Source of the DNA: an uncultured Bacteroidia bacterium
GTDB lineage: Bacteria > Bacteroidota > Bacteroidia > Bacteroidales > UBA932
Length of the DNA: 64,000 nt
Assembly (NCBI GenBank): GCA_902801205.1
Contig: CADCHE010000006.1
Span: 186,001-250,000, forward strand
Direction: 5' to 3'
Positions 26,471-35,813 of the stretch are shown piece by piece. Made by a program: the position numbers and the translations under genes. How positions within the stretch are numbered: position 1 is the first letter of the stretch; each line of letters opens with the position of its first letter. Under the pieces are notes generated by a model. That model was not told where the DNA came from. It ran no database searches and worked only from the letters and a program-made list of their open reading frames with translations.

Positions 26471-27480
26471 GGCTGGGGAGTACTGTCGGTGGAAGGCCAT
26501 TCGAAGGAGTAGAGCAGGGATTCCACCTGCCGCAGGTACTGGCGCTTGTCGTACTTGGCGGCATAGACCCAGGATTCCAGGACGATGATCTCCTTTCCGT
26601 CTCGGCTGTAGAAGGAGTGCGAGACGAAGGGACCGCCCATGTAGTCGTTGTAGACCTCCCAGAGTCCGCGCATTTCGGCGAAGTCGATCCCCTTGTATTT
26701 GAGGAACTTGACGCCGGGCGTAATGAACTCCGAGGTGGTCATGTACGTGTTGGCGAACATGCCGGGCACATTGTCCTTGAGGAACTCGTTGCGGCGGGCC
26801 ACCATCTTCTCCACGGTGAACGGTTCACCGTCCGTGACCGGGTACTTGTAGACGAAGACCCCCTGGATGGTGTACTGCTTTTCGTCGGCGATCCACATGA
26901 AGTCGTCGGTGGTCTTCTTCAGGTCGTATCCGACCGGGAAGTGCATCGTTCCGCCCGTCATCTTTGCGACCGCCTCGCCGATCGACCCCTCTTCGTACTG
27001 CAGGGTGTTGGCGATCACGCGGTTGCGCTCCGCCTGCTCGATGGCGCCCTCCAGGTTGGCCTGGTTGCGCCGGATCACCGCGATGGCCGAATCGGCACAG
27101 GTGGCGTTGATCTGGACGACGCACTGGGGATGCGCCCAGACATCACTCCGGAGGACGAGATTCTCCTTCTCCACCTGCTTGTCGATGTTCAGCAGCACGA
27201 TGTTCCGATGGTACTTGAAAAGGTCGCCGAAGGCGCCGGGCGCCACGTTGACGAGGGAATAGAGCGGTTCTTTCTGGGGCAGGAATTCGCAGTCGCGGGC
27301 CAGGACCGAGCGGATCTCGCCGCCCAGGTTCCCCTCCCAGTTTTCCTTGTCGATGACGACCACGACTTCACCGGCCCGTCCGCTGACGTTCGGCAGCAGG
27401 GGCTTCCCGGAATTCTTGCAGGAGGCGGCTGCCAGGACGAGCAGGGCCAGGGTCAGGATACGGAAAAAGGTTTTCTTCAT
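26467..27480 (-). CDS. DUF4837 family lipoprotein
   Basis: The 337-residue product starts with a lipoprotein signal (LLVLAAASCKN, Cys21) and continues as a mixed alpha/beta protein. VSGRAGEVVVVIDKENWEG near the start and GPFVSHSFYSRDGKEIIVLE near the end are typical of DUF4837, a family with no known biochemical role found in Bacteroidota. It lies 45 bases after rseP and overlaps the GH92 start, so it belongs to the M23-dxr-rseP operon. The position suggests an envelope function, but this is only context. Confidence 0.8.
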   Translation of the reverse strand: MKKTFFRILTLALLVLAAASCKNSGKPLLPNVSGRAGEVVVVIDKENWEGNLGGEIRSVLARDCEFLPQKEPLYSLVNVAPGAFGDLFKYHRNIVLLNIDKQVEKENLVLRSDVWAHPQCVVQINATCADSAIAVIRRNQANLEGAIEQAERNRVIANTLQYEEGSIGEAVAKMTGGTMHFPVGYDLKKTTDDFMWIADEKQYTIQGVFVYKYPVTDGEPFTVEKMVARRNEFLKDNVPGMFANTYMTTSEFITPGVKFLKYKGIDFAEMRGLWEVYNDYMGGPFVSHSFYSRDGKEIIVLESWVYAAKYDKRQYLRQVESLLYSFEWPSTDSTPQP

Positions 27481-27525
27481 GTCGTTGTACTTGTTTTAGC
27501 CGGACGGCGGTGCGCCCGGGCGGAA

Positions 27526-28860
27526 TCATTTCATCAGTCGTCCGATGTCGTTGCCGAAGGCGAGGAACATCAGGAGCAGGAGCAGGGCCATGCCGATCAG
27601 CTGGGCGACGGCCAGGAAGCGGTCACCGGGCTTCTTGCCCGTGAGCATCTCGTAGAGGGTGAACGCGATGTGCCCGCCGTCGAGGGCGGGGATCGGCAGG
27701 AGGTTCATCACGCCCAGCATGATGGACAGCAGGGCGAGGATCTGCAGGAAGGAGTACCAGTCCCAGGTGGAAGGGAAGACCTGTCCGATGGCGATGAAAC
27801 TGCCGACGGACTTGTAGGCCTCCGTCCGGGGCGTTGCCACGAGCTTGAGGTCCTTCAGGTAGCCGCCGATCGTGGAAAACGTCAGTTTCACGCCGGCCGG
27901 TACCGCCTGGGCCAGGGTGTAGCTGCGGTTCACCGTCTCGGGGAACCGCATGAACACGCCGATGCGGCCGGCCGTGTCGACCTGCACCGTTTGGTAGAGG
28001 GTGTCCGCTCCGCGCAGGATTTCGGCCGTGGCCGAGCCGCCGCGGAGAGCGGCGAGGTAGGCGCGCGAGTCCTGGACGAAGGGGGTGGGGACGCTGTCGA
28101 GCGCCGCGATCCGGTCCCCCTTCCGCAGCAGGTCATGGTTGGGGGAGGCCGGCGGGACGGAGTCCACGACGAAGGGGACGGCCAGCTGGAACATGCCGGG
28201 GGTATTCAGTACGTCGCCGATCCGGCTCTGGTCGATGTAGATGTCGAGGGTGTCCGTTCCGCGCAGGACAGACACCTTGTGCACGTTCCTCCGGGCGAGG
28301 TCCGCCTGGAGCATGCCGAAGTTCTCTGGAACGTAGTCGTCCATCCGGAGGATCCGGTCGCCCGGCAGGAAACCCATTTCGCGGGCCAGCGCGTCGGGAT
28401 AGACGGCGTTCCCCTCGTTGCTGACGTAGGAACTGCCCCAGATGGCCATGATGCCGATGTACACGAGGATGGCGAACAGGAAGTTGTACAGCACGCCGCC
28501 CGCCATGACGAGCAGCCGCTGCCACGCCGGCTTGACGCGGAACTCCCACGGCTCGGGATCCTTCTTCATGGACTCCAGGTCCATCGATTCGTCGATCATG
28601 CCGCAGATCTTGCAGTAACCGCCCAGCGGCAGCCAGCCGATGCCGTATTCGGTCTCCCATTCCCGCCCTTTCGGCAGCAGGCGGCTGAACCATCCTTCCT
28701 TGGTGCTGAGCAGCTTGAAGCCACCCGCGTCGAAGAAGAGGAAGAACTTGTCGACCCGGATGCCGAAAAGCTTTGCGAAGGAGAAATGCCCTGCTTCGTG
28801 GATGATGATCAGCACGGAAAGGGCCAGGATGACCTGGAGGATCTTGATGAGGACGGTCAT
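27526..28860 (-). CDS. rseP: Site-2 intramembrane metalloprotease (RseP family)
   Basis: RseP-type proteases cut transmembrane anchors, for example of anti-sigma factors, inside the inner membrane. The 444-residue chain has the zinc site HEAGH at 21-25 in the first membrane segment, a PDZ-like region in the middle (GFLPGDRILRMDD, LLRKGDRIAALDSVP), and the third ligand motif NLLPIPALDGGH at 387-398. Hydrophobic segments near the C-terminus complete the M50 topology. The start overlaps the dxr stop by four bases. The dxr-rseP pair is common in Bacteroidota. Confidence 0.95.
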   Translation of the reverse strand: MTVLIKILQVILALSVLIIIHEAGHFSFAKLFGIRVDKFFLFFDAGGFKLLSTKEGWFSRLLPKGREWETEYGIGWLPLGGYCKICGMIDESMDLESMKKDPEPWEFRVKPAWQRLLVMAGGVLYNFLFAILVYIGIMAIWGSSYVSNEGNAVYPDALAREMGFLPGDRILRMDDYVPENFGMLQADLARRNVHKVSVLRGTDTLDIYIDQSRIGDVLNTPGMFQLAVPFVVDSVPPASPNHDLLRKGDRIAALDSVPTPFVQDSRAYLAALRGGSATAEILRGADTLYQTVQVDTAGRIGVFMRFPETVNRSYTLAQAVPAGVKLTFSTIGGYLKDLKLVATPRTEAYKSVGSFIAIGQVFPSTWDWYSFLQILALLSIMLGVMNLLPIPALDGGHIAFTLYEMLTGKKPGDRFLAVAQLIGMALLLLLMFLAFGNDIGRLMK

Positions 28861-30038
28861 GCGCGGCTCCTCCCTTCCGTTTGCCGGATGTACGCCTCCG
28901 CGCGGCGGAAGGCGTCCCGGTGGGTTTCAAAGATGTCCTCGAGCGTCGGCTCCTTCACCTCCGGCGTGTCCTCCAGCACGGCCCGGACGGTGTCGGTGAT
29001 GCCGTAGAACGGAATCCGGTCATGCAGGAAGGCGGCGACGGCGGCCTCATTGGCGGCGTTCAGGGCGCAGGGCACGTTCCCGCCCCGGCGGACTGCCTCG
29101 CGGGCGAGCCCGAGTGCGGGAAACTTCTCCGGATCGGTCGGGAAGAAATGCAGGGCGCCGACCTCCGCCAGGTCCAGTTTCTTGCCGGACAGGGGGTGGC
29201 GCTCCGGGAATCCGAGCGCGAACTGGATCGGTTGCCGCATGTCCGGGCAGGCAAGCTGCGCGAGCACGGCACCGTCCTCGAACGCGATCATCGAGTGGAT
29301 GATCGATTCCGGGTGGACGAGGACGCGGATGCTGCCCGGGGGCATGTCGAAGAGCCAGCAGGCCTCGATCACTTCGAAGCCCTTGTTCATCATCGTCGCA
29401 GAGTCGATGGTGATCTTCGCGCCCATGCTCCAGCGGGGGTGCTTGAGCGCCATCTCCTTGGTCGCTCCGGCGATCCGGTCCTTCTCCCAGGTGCGGAAGG
29501 GGCCGCCGGAAGCCGTGAGCAGCAGGTGGTCGACCGCGTTGCCCTGTGCGGCGAGCAGGCACTGGAAGATGGCGGAATGCTCCGAATCCACGGGCAGGAT
29601 GGGCGCGTGGCAGCGGCGGGCCTCCGCCATCACCACCGCCCCGGCGGCCACCAGGGTCTCCTTGTTGGCCAGGGCGATGATCTTCCCGGCCCGGACGGCG
29701 GCGAGCGTCGGCTCGAGACCGCTGAAACCGACCATGGAAGCGACGACGATATCGACCCGGTCCGACGTGACCAGGTCGCAGAGCGAACGGATGCCGGCGA
29801 ACACCTTCGTGTCCGTGTGGGCCAGGGCGTCGGCGCAGGTATGATAGTGTTCTTCGTTGCAGATGACGGCGTGGTTCACGTCGAATTCCACCGCCTGCCG
29901 GACGAGGGCGTCCACATTGTCGCGGCAACTGATCAGTTCGACTTCGAACAGGTCCGGATGCTCCCGGACCACGTCCAGCGTCTGGGTTCCGATGGATCCG
30001 GTGGATCCGAGGATGGCGATTCTTCTCTTCCTTTCCAT
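28857..30038 (-). CDS. dxr: 1-deoxy-D-xylulose 5-phosphate reductoisomerase
   Basis: Dxr makes 2-C-methyl-D-erythritol 4-phosphate with NADPH, the first committed step of the MEP isoprenoid pathway that also feeds UppS. The 393-residue protein has the NADPH-binding GSTGSIGTQT at 11-20, ANKETLV, the metal-site DSEHSAIFQ, TASGGPFR, and the HPRWSMG.KITIDSATMMNKG region. DXP is also the substrate of PdxJ, encoded earlier in the window. It lies 8 bases after the M23 peptidase gene and overlaps rseP by four bases. Confidence 0.97.
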   Translation of the reverse strand: MERKRRIAILGSTGSIGTQTLDVVREHPDLFEVELISCRDNVDALVRQAVEFDVNHAVICNEEHYHTCADALAHTDTKVFAGIRSLCDLVTSDRVDIVVASMVGFSGLEPTLAAVRAGKIIALANKETLVAAGAVVMAEARRCHAPILPVDSEHSAIFQCLLAAQGNAVDHLLLTASGGPFRTWEKDRIAGATKEMALKHPRWSMGAKITIDSATMMNKGFEVIEACWLFDMPPGSIRVLVHPESIIHSMIAFEDGAVLAQLACPDMRQPIQFALGFPERHPLSGKKLDLAEVGALHFFPTDPEKFPALGLAREAVRRGGNVPCALNAANEAAVAAFLHDRIPFYGITDTVRAVLEDTPEVKEPTLEDIFETHRDAFRRAEAYIRQTEGRSRA

Positions 30039-30046
30039 TGCAAGTG

Positions 30047-30898
30047 TCAGAAACTGATGTATTTGGCGGGATCGACGGCGTTCCCACCGTGCCAGAGTTC
30101 GAAGTGGAGGTGGTGGCCTTCCGACAGGGATCCGGAACTCCCGACGATGGCGACGGGCGTGCCGGCTTTCACCTTGTCTCCCGTCTTCTTCATCAGTTTT
30201 TGGTTGTGTTTGTACACGGAGACGATGTCCCCGGCATGTTGGATCTGGATGGTATATCCGTCTTCGTCGCTCCAGAAGGCGGCGATGACCGTCCCGTCGA
30301 GGACGGAGGTGACCACGGAGTTCTCCGGGGCCGTGATGTCGACGTATGGATGGAGCGCCTGGTCATAGCCTTGCGTGACGACCCCCTTGAGCGGGGAGAA
30401 GAAGTGCATGCCTTCGATGGGAAGGGCACGTTCCGCTCCGGTGCGGAGCTCCAGCCGGCTCTCCTGCTCGACGGCCGCGCGGAGCAGCGAATCCCGCCCG
30501 GCCATGTCGTGCGTGGCGACCGATGCCGTGTCCTGACGGACGCTCAGGATGCTGTCGATGTCCAGGGGCGTCTTGCCTTCCACCACCCGCCGGAGGTTCT
30601 CCGAATAGAGTTCCCACTTCCCGATGACGCTCTCGAGCGAATCGATGCGGATGGCGTTCACGATGGCGTCGTGCTTCGTCTGCGCGTCCGGGTAGCCGGG
30701 AATGAAGGTGCGGATCGGCGTGAATGCGATGAGGGCGAAGACAGAGAAAAGCAGTACGACGGCGGCGGTGACGAGGACGACGAGCACCCGGGGCCGGGTG
30801 AACTGTGCGCTCCACTTCTCCTCCAGTGTCTCCGGGTCCGAGACGGTCACCTGGAAGACCCCGCTGTTTTTCTTCTGCTTCTGTTTATCTGCAGGCAT
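30047..30898 (-). CDS. M23 family metallopeptidase, membrane-anchored
   Basis: The 283-residue protein has a short cytoplasmic tail and one membrane segment at about 38-58 (VLVVLVTAAVVLLFSVFALI). A helical region follows and then a C-terminal LytM-type M23 domain. The zinc ligands appear as HPYVD and HHLHFE, so the domain could be active against peptidoglycan cross-links. The ATG at 30898 (MPADKQKQKK) is chosen; the longer open frame upstream runs over the divergent ruvX promoter and gene. It is first in the operon with dxr, rseP, DUF4837 and GH92. Confidence 0.88.
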   Translation of the reverse strand: MPADKQKQKKNSGVFQVTVSDPETLEEKWSAQFTRPRVLVVLVTAAVVLLFSVFALIAFTPIRTFIPGYPDAQTKHDAIVNAIRIDSLESVIGKWELYSENLRRVVEGKTPLDIDSILSVRQDTASVATHDMAGRDSLLRAAVEQESRLELRTGAERALPIEGMHFFSPLKGVVTQGYDQALHPYVDITAPENSVVTSVLDGTVIAAFWSDEDGYTIQIQHAGDIVSVYKHNQKLMKKTGDKVKAGTPVAIVGSSGSLSEGHHLHFELWHGGNAVDPAKYISF

Positions 30899-30925
30899 AA
30901 TCTTTGAGTGATACGCTTTTTTCGT

Positions 30926-30933
30926 TATATTTG
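30926..30933 (+). promoter_or_regulatory. Predicted -7 box for ruvX-def-manB
   Basis: TATATTTG followed by C matches TAnnTTTG and ends 10 bases before the preferred ruvX ATG, so the leader is very short. Confidence 0.55.
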
Positions 30934-30943
30934 CAAATTGGCT

Positions 30944-31369
30944 ATGGACAGGATTATCGGTATCGACTATGGAAGGAAGCGCGTGGGTGTCGCGGTCAGC
31001 GACCCGTTGCGCATTTTCGCCTCCGCACTGGATACGGTTCCTGCTGCAAAGATAATAGATTATATCAAAAACTATGCGCAAAAGGAGGCCGTCGTCCGTT
31101 TTGTCGTCGGTTATCCTGTCAACATGGACAACACCCCTTCCGAGGCAGCCTCTGACGTAGACCGCTTCCTGAAGCAGCTCGCCAAGGCTTTCCCGGGTGT
31201 GCCGGTTTCGCTGGAGGACGAGCGGTTCACTTCCGTACTGGCCCACCGGGCGATGATCGAAGGGGGAATGAAGGCCAAGGACCGCAGGGACAAGATGTCG
31301 GTGGACAAGATCAGCGCCGCCATCATCCTGCAGGGCTGGCTGGACCGGAACAAAAAAGAAGAAGTATGA
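30944..31369 (+). CDS. ruvX: Holliday junction resolvase-like protein (YqgF/RuvX)
   Basis: This RNase H-fold protein is linked to Holliday junction resolution and to 16S rRNA 5' processing in other bacteria. The 141-residue chain has GIDYGRKRVGVAVSD at 6-20, VVGYPVNMD, LEDERFTS and a C-terminal VDKISAAIILQ.WL, all typical of the family. I use the ATG at 30944 because the upstream in-frame ATG at 30908 would precede the promoter box. The stop overlaps the def start as ATGA. Confidence 0.93.
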   Translation: MDRIIGIDYGRKRVGVAVSDPLRIFASALDTVPAAKIIDYIKNYAQKEAVVRFVVGYPVNMDNTPSEAASDVDRFLKQLAKAFPGVPVSLEDERFTSVLAHRAMIEGGMKAKDRRDKMSVDKISAAIILQGWLDRNKKEEV

Positions 31370-31920
31370 TTTTACCTATCTACGTGTACGGATCCGAGGT
31401 GCTGCGGCAGAAAGCGGCCGAAGTCGACCCCGCCGACAAGGAACGGATCCAGAAGCTGGTCTCCGACATGGAGGAGACCCTCGCCCACGCCGAAGGGTGC
31501 GGCCTCGCCGCCCCGCAGGTGGGTGAAAGCCTGCGCGTCGTGATCGTCGACGGAACGGGCATGGACGATATCTATCCCTACTTGAAGGACTTCAAGCGGG
31601 TGATGATCAACCCCGTCATCCGCAGCGAAAGCGCCGAGACGGCGACGTACTCCGAGGGCTGCCTGAGCATCCCCGGCATCTACTGCGACGTGTCGCGCCC
31701 CGCGTCGATCACCGTCGACTACCTCGACCGCGACTTCGTCCCGCAGACGGAGACGCTGGACAAGTTCGCCTGCCGGATGGTCCAGCACGAACTTTCGCAC
31801 CTGGACGGCGACCTCTTCGTCGACCATGTCGCCCCGATCCGTAAAAAGATCATTACTAAAAAGTTACAGGGGATCAGCAAGGGGCGGGTCTCCGCAAGGT
31901 ACACCACAAAACTGAAATGA
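31366..31920 (+). CDS. def: Peptide deformylase
   Basis: Def removes the formyl group from the N-terminal methionine of new proteins. The three motifs are present in the 184-residue protein: GCGLAAPQ at 44-51, EGCLSIPG at 97-104 (metal ligand Cys99) and HELSH at 141-145 (ligands His141 and His145, catalytic Glu142). Most deformylases have Asp where Ser144 stands, a change that need not harm function. It overlaps ruvX by four bases and manB starts one base after its stop. Confidence 0.95.
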   Translation: MILPIYVYGSEVLRQKAAEVDPADKERIQKLVSDMEETLAHAEGCGLAAPQVGESLRVVIVDGTGMDDIYPYLKDFKRVMINPVIRSESAETATYSEGCLSIPGIYCDVSRPASITVDYLDRDFVPQTETLDKFACRMVQHELSHLDGDLFVDHVAPIRKKIITKKLQGISKGRVSARYTTKLK

Positions 31921-31921
31921 T

Positions 31922-33277
31922 ATGGGAGCTTTTCACGCCTATGATATCCGCGGCGTCTGGGGCGTCGATTTCGACACAGTGACCGCGTACAAGGTCGGGT
32001 ATTTCCTGCCCCGCCTGCTTGAAACGGAAAAAGTGCTGGTCGGCCGCGACTGCCGCGTCTCCTCGCCGGAGATCCATGATGCCCTGCTGAAGGGCCTCAC
32101 CGACGCCGGCGCCGACGTGTACGACATCGGCCTGAGTTCTACGCCGATGGTCTACTTCGGCACGGCGAACTACGGCTTCAAGGCCTCCGTGCAGATCACG
32201 GCATCGCACAATCCCAAAGAATACAACGGGATGAAAGTGTCCCGCGAGAACGCCCTGCCCGTCGGACTCGACTCCGGCCTGGGCACGATCCGCCAGTGGA
32301 TCGATGACGGCGTCCCTACGCCGGCTGCCGCCGTCCGGGGCACCGTACACCCGATGGACATCCGGAAGGACTACCTGGACTTCCTCCTGCGCTTCAAGGG
32401 CGATTACTCCGGCCTCAAGCTCGCGTTCGACCTGTCCAACGGCATGGCCTGCCTGCTGGCCCGCGATATCTTCGGGGACGCACCCGACTACCTGTTCGAC
32501 TGCCTGGACGGCTCCTTCCCGAACCATGAGCCCAACCCGCTCATCGTCAAGAACGTGGAGCCGCTCATGGAACGGGTCCGCGCCATCGGCGCCGACGCCG
32601 GCGTCATCTACGACGGCGACGCCGACCGGGTGATGTTCGTAGACGACCTGGGCCGTTTCGTGTCGCCCGACCTCATCATCGCCGTACTGGGCCACTATTT
32701 CGCCGGGGAACGTGGGCTGACCGGCCCTGTCCTCCAGGACATCCGCAGTTCGAAGGCCGTCGGGGAATACCTCGAGCCGATGGGCATGACCATGCACACC
32801 TGGAAAGTCGGCCGCGCCTACGCCGCGCACAAACTGCGCGAACTGGACGGCGTCTGGGGCGGTGAACTGGCCGGACACTACTATTTCCGCGACTTCTTCT
32901 ACTCCGACAGCGGCCTGCTCGCCTCGATGCTGGTGCTCCGCGTGGTCGCCGCGATGAAGAAGCAGGGCGTCACCTTCTCGCAGCTGGTCGACCGGATCGC
33001 CCGTTATCGGAATTCCGGCGAGATCAACTTCCGCATCGAGGACAAGCAGGGGGCGATGGACGCCGTCCGTGCCCACTTCACGGCGCAGGAGACCCCTACG
33101 GCGGTGATGGACTTCGACGGCTACCGCGTCGAGTTCCCGCAATGGTGGTTCAACATCCGCCCTTCCAACACGGAGCCCTACCTCCGCTTCATCTGCGAAG
33201 CCTCCTCGGACGAACTGCTGAACGAAAAGGTAACCCAGGTGCGTGCGCTCCTCGCGGAGCGTTTCGGCGCGAAATGA
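31922..33277 (+). CDS. manB: Phosphomannomutase/phosphoglucomutase
   Basis: The enzyme moves phosphate between C1 and C6 of mannose or glucose, supplying sugar nucleotides for envelope glycans. The 451-residue alpha-D-phosphohexomutase has all four active-site loops: the phosphoserine loop TASHNP at 93-98 (Ser95), the metal loop DGDADR at 231-236, the sugar-binding GGELAGHYYF, and the phosphate-binding RPSNTEPYLR near the end. It matches the PMM/PGM (AlgC-like) group. Mannose or glucose preference cannot be decided from sequence. Confidence 0.92.
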   Translation: MGAFHAYDIRGVWGVDFDTVTAYKVGYFLPRLLETEKVLVGRDCRVSSPEIHDALLKGLTDAGADVYDIGLSSTPMVYFGTANYGFKASVQITASHNPKEYNGMKVSRENALPVGLDSGLGTIRQWIDDGVPTPAAAVRGTVHPMDIRKDYLDFLLRFKGDYSGLKLAFDLSNGMACLLARDIFGDAPDYLFDCLDGSFPNHEPNPLIVKNVEPLMERVRAIGADAGVIYDGDADRVMFVDDLGRFVSPDLIIAVLGHYFAGERGLTGPVLQDIRSSKAVGEYLEPMGMTMHTWKVGRAYAAHKLRELDGVWGGELAGHYYFRDFFYSDSGLLASMLVLRVVAAMKKQGVTFSQLVDRIARYRNSGEINFRIEDKQGAMDAVRAHFTAQETPTAVMDFDGYRVEFPQWWFNIRPSNTEPYLRFICEASSDELLNEKVTQVRALLAERFGAK

Positions 33278-33278
33278 C

Positions 33279-34343
33279 ATGAAAGACCGTATGACCCCAA
33301 AACACTTTCTCTATACCCTTTTCCTCCTGACCCTTTCCGTCCTGCCGGCCGCGGCGCAGGACACGACCATCAAATCGAAGAAAGACGCGGAACTGTTGAT
33401 TCCCCGGCTGGCGACCCAGCCGGTCAAGTCCATCGACCCTGCGGCCGTGCAGGTGATGGATACTATCGACACCGCCAATCCGCATATCAAGATACTCCTG
33501 CTTTCCGACTATACCTGGAAGTACTTCAAGGATGCGAGCTACGCCCAGGACCAGCAGGTCTTCAACGAGTTCTGGAGCCATGACACGCCGAACCCCTACG
33601 GGATCGCGCTTGACTCGCTCCCGGCGGAGACCGCCTTCTGGGTGGTGGACACCCTCAGCGGCTACCACTGCCCGAACCAGACCAAGGTCTACTCCAAGTT
33701 CGGCGTGCGCCACCGCCGCCGCCACCAGGGTGCCGACCTGCCCCTGCAGACCGGAACACCGGTCTATGCCGCCTTTGACGGCAAGGTGCGCATCGCCCAT
33801 TCTTTCCGCGGATACGGCAACCTCGTCATCATCCGGCACGACAACGGTCTGGAGACCTTCTACGGCCATCTGTCCAAGATTTACGTGCAGGAAGACGAGT
33901 GGGTGAATGCCGGTACGATCATCGGCCTGGGCGGCTCGACGGGCCGTTCCACCGGGCCGCACCTCCACTTCGAGACCCGCTACAAGGGATTCGCTTTCGA
34001 TCCGGAGTGGCTGATCGACTTCGAGTCCGGCACGCTGCGCCACCGTCTCTTCACCCTCAAGCGGAAGTACCTCAGCCCTGCGAGCAACTATGTGCCCGAG
34101 GACGAACAGGAAGAGATCGACATCATCGAGGGCGATACGCGCGAAGCCGAAGAAGCCAAGGCGAAGGCCGAGGCGGAACGGAAGGCACTCGCTGCCGCCC
34201 AGTACCATACCATCCGTCAGGGAGACACCCTCGGCAAGCTGGCCGTCCGCTACCATACCTCGGTACGTGCCATCTGCCGCCTCAACAAGGGCCTGACGGA
34301 ACGTACCGTCCTGCAGCTCGGACGTAAGATCCGGGTGAAATAG
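33279..34343 (+). CDS. M23 peptidase with C-terminal LysM domain
   Basis: The 354-residue precursor has a signal peptide (FLYTLFLLTLSVLPAAAQ). An N-terminal region of unknown fold is followed by an M23 domain with zinc motifs HQGAD and GPHLHFE (about residues 150-250), an Ala/Glu/Lys-rich linker near 290-305, and a LysM peptidoglycan-binding domain at the end (YHTIRQGDTLGKLAVRYHTS). It is a periplasmic or outer-envelope endopeptidase that would cut cross-links or activate an amidase. The ATG at 33279 lies one base after the manB stop; a later ATG at 33291 is also possible. Confidence 0.9.
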   Translation: MKDRMTPKHFLYTLFLLTLSVLPAAAQDTTIKSKKDAELLIPRLATQPVKSIDPAAVQVMDTIDTANPHIKILLLSDYTWKYFKDASYAQDQQVFNEFWSHDTPNPYGIALDSLPAETAFWVVDTLSGYHCPNQTKVYSKFGVRHRRRHQGADLPLQTGTPVYAAFDGKVRIAHSFRGYGNLVIIRHDNGLETFYGHLSKIYVQEDEWVNAGTIIGLGGSTGRSTGPHLHFETRYKGFAFDPEWLIDFESGTLRHRLFTLKRKYLSPASNYVPEDEQEEIDIIEGDTREAEEAKAKAEAERKALAAAQYHTIRQGDTLGKLAVRYHTSVRAICRLNKGLTERTVLQLGRKIRVK

Positions 34344-34377
34344 TAATAAACAGCTTAACCTCATTAATTTCCCGATT

Positions 34378-35802
34378 ATGTTGAACCGTAGAGATTTCCT
34401 CAAATCGATGGCCGCCGCCTCCGCCGGAGTCGCGCTGGCCCCCGGCACCGTCCTCGCTTCCGAGAAGGGCGCTGCCGCTCCCGCCAAGCCGAAAGGCGAG
34501 AAGGTGAAGATCGCCTTCGTCGGCATCGGCAACCGTGGCGAACAGATCATCGGCGATTTTGCCAAGACCGGCATGATCGAAGTCGTCGCCCTCTGCGACG
34601 TGGACCTGGACGGCCCGCAGTGCCAGAAGGTGCTGAGCAAGTATCCGAAAGCCAAGCGCTTCCGTGACTATCGCGAAATGTTTGACAAATGCGGGAACGA
34701 GTTCGACGCTGTTGCCGCCGCCATTCCGGACTTTTCGCATTTCCCGATCGCCATGCTGGCGATGAACCAGGGCAAGCACATCTACATCGAGAAGCCGATG
34801 TGCCGTACCTTCAATGAAGCCGAGCTGATGATGGACTGCGCGCGCAGGCATCCCGGCCTGGCCACCCAGGTGGGCAACCAGGGCCACTCGGAGGCCAACT
34901 ACTTCCAGTTCAAGGCCTGGATGGACGCCGGCATCATCAAGGACGTCACGGCCGTCACCGCGCACATGAACAGCGCGCGCCGCTGGCACGGATACGACCC
35001 GAACATCTACCGGTTCCCGGCGGCCGAGCCGCTTCCGAAGAACATGGACTGGGACGCCTGGCTGGGCGTGATCCCTTACCATGACTACTGCTCGCAGCTG
35101 CACCAGGGCAACTTCCGCTGCTGGTATGACACCGGCATGGGTGCGCTCGGCGACTGGGGTGCCCACCTGCTCGACACCGTGCACGAGTTCCTCGACCTGG
35201 GTCTCCCGTATGAAGTGAACATGCTCTATGCCGAGGGGCACAACGACTACTTCTTCCCGTTCTCTTCGACGATCCTCTTCCGCTTCGCCGCCCGCAACGG
35301 CATGCCGCCTTGCGACGTCACGTGGTACGATGGCCTGAAGAACCTCCCGCCCCTCCCGAAGGGATACGGCGGATCGGAGTTCAATGCCGACATCCCGTCC
35401 ACCAACCAGGGTGAGACGCCGAAGATGAAACTGAATCCCGGCAAGATCATCTACTCGAAGGACCTCATCTTCAAGGGCGGCAGCCACGGCAGCACCCTGT
35501 CCATCATCCCCGAGGAAGTGGCCAAGGAGATGGCCGACAAACTTCCCGAGGTGCCGAAGAGCCCGTCCAACCACTTCGAGAACTTCCTGCTCGCGTGCCA
35601 GGGCAAGGAGAAGACGCGTTCTCCGTTCGAGATCGCCGGCGTGCTGAGCGAGGTCTTCTGCCTCGGCGTCATCGCCCAGCGGTTGAACACCCGCCTGTTC
35701 TTCGACCCGCGCACCAAGCAGTTCACGAACAACGCGTTCGCCAACGCCCTGCTCGCCGGCGCACCGCCGCGCAAGGGTTGGGAGCAGTTCTACAAGATGT
35801 AA
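34378..35802 (+). CDS. Gfo/Idh/MocA family oxidoreductase with Tat signal
   Basis: The 474-residue protein starts with a twin-arginine signal ([16 protein letters not shown]). The NAD(P)-binding Rossmann fold ([24 protein letters not shown]) and the family motif [11 protein letters not shown], with its catalytic lysine, follow. Family members oxidise or reduce sugars or cyclitols. Exported forms in Bacteroidota often work on glycosides with a tightly held cofactor. The next gene encodes a double DUF1080 protein, a family linked to hydrolysis of 3-keto-glycosides, so the pair may act on oxidised glycosides. The substrate is unknown. Confidence 0.87.
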   Translation: MLNRRDFLKSMAAASAGVALAPGTVLASEKGAAAPAKPKGEKVKIAFVGIGNRGEQIIGDFAKTGMIEVVALCDVDLDGPQCQKVLSKYPKAKRFRDYREMFDKCGNEFDAVAAAIPDFSHFPIAMLAMNQGKHIYIEKPMCRTFNEAELMMDCARRHPGLATQVGNQGHSEANYFQFKAWMDAGIIKDVTAVTAHMNSARRWHGYDPNIYRFPAAEPLPKNMDWDAWLGVIPYHDYCSQLHQGNFRCWYDTGMGALGDWGAHLLDTVHEFLDLGLPYEVNMLYAEGHNDYFFPFSSTILFRFAARNGMPPCDVTWYDGLKNLPPLPKGYGGSEFNADIPSTNQGETPKMKLNPGKIIYSKDLIFKGGSHGSTLSIIPEEVAKEMADKLPEVPKSPSNHFENFLLACQGKEKTRSPFEIAGVLSEVFCLGVIAQRLNTRLFFDPRTKQFTNNAFANALLAGAPPRKGWEQFYKM

Positions 35803-35813
35803 GGAGTACCGGT

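Noticed and set aside
24152..29007. Two plus-strand frames of about 790 and 870 codons opposite GH92, DUF4837 and rseP
   Set aside because: Both are shadows of well-supported minus-strand genes; their composition follows the codon bias of the opposite strand.
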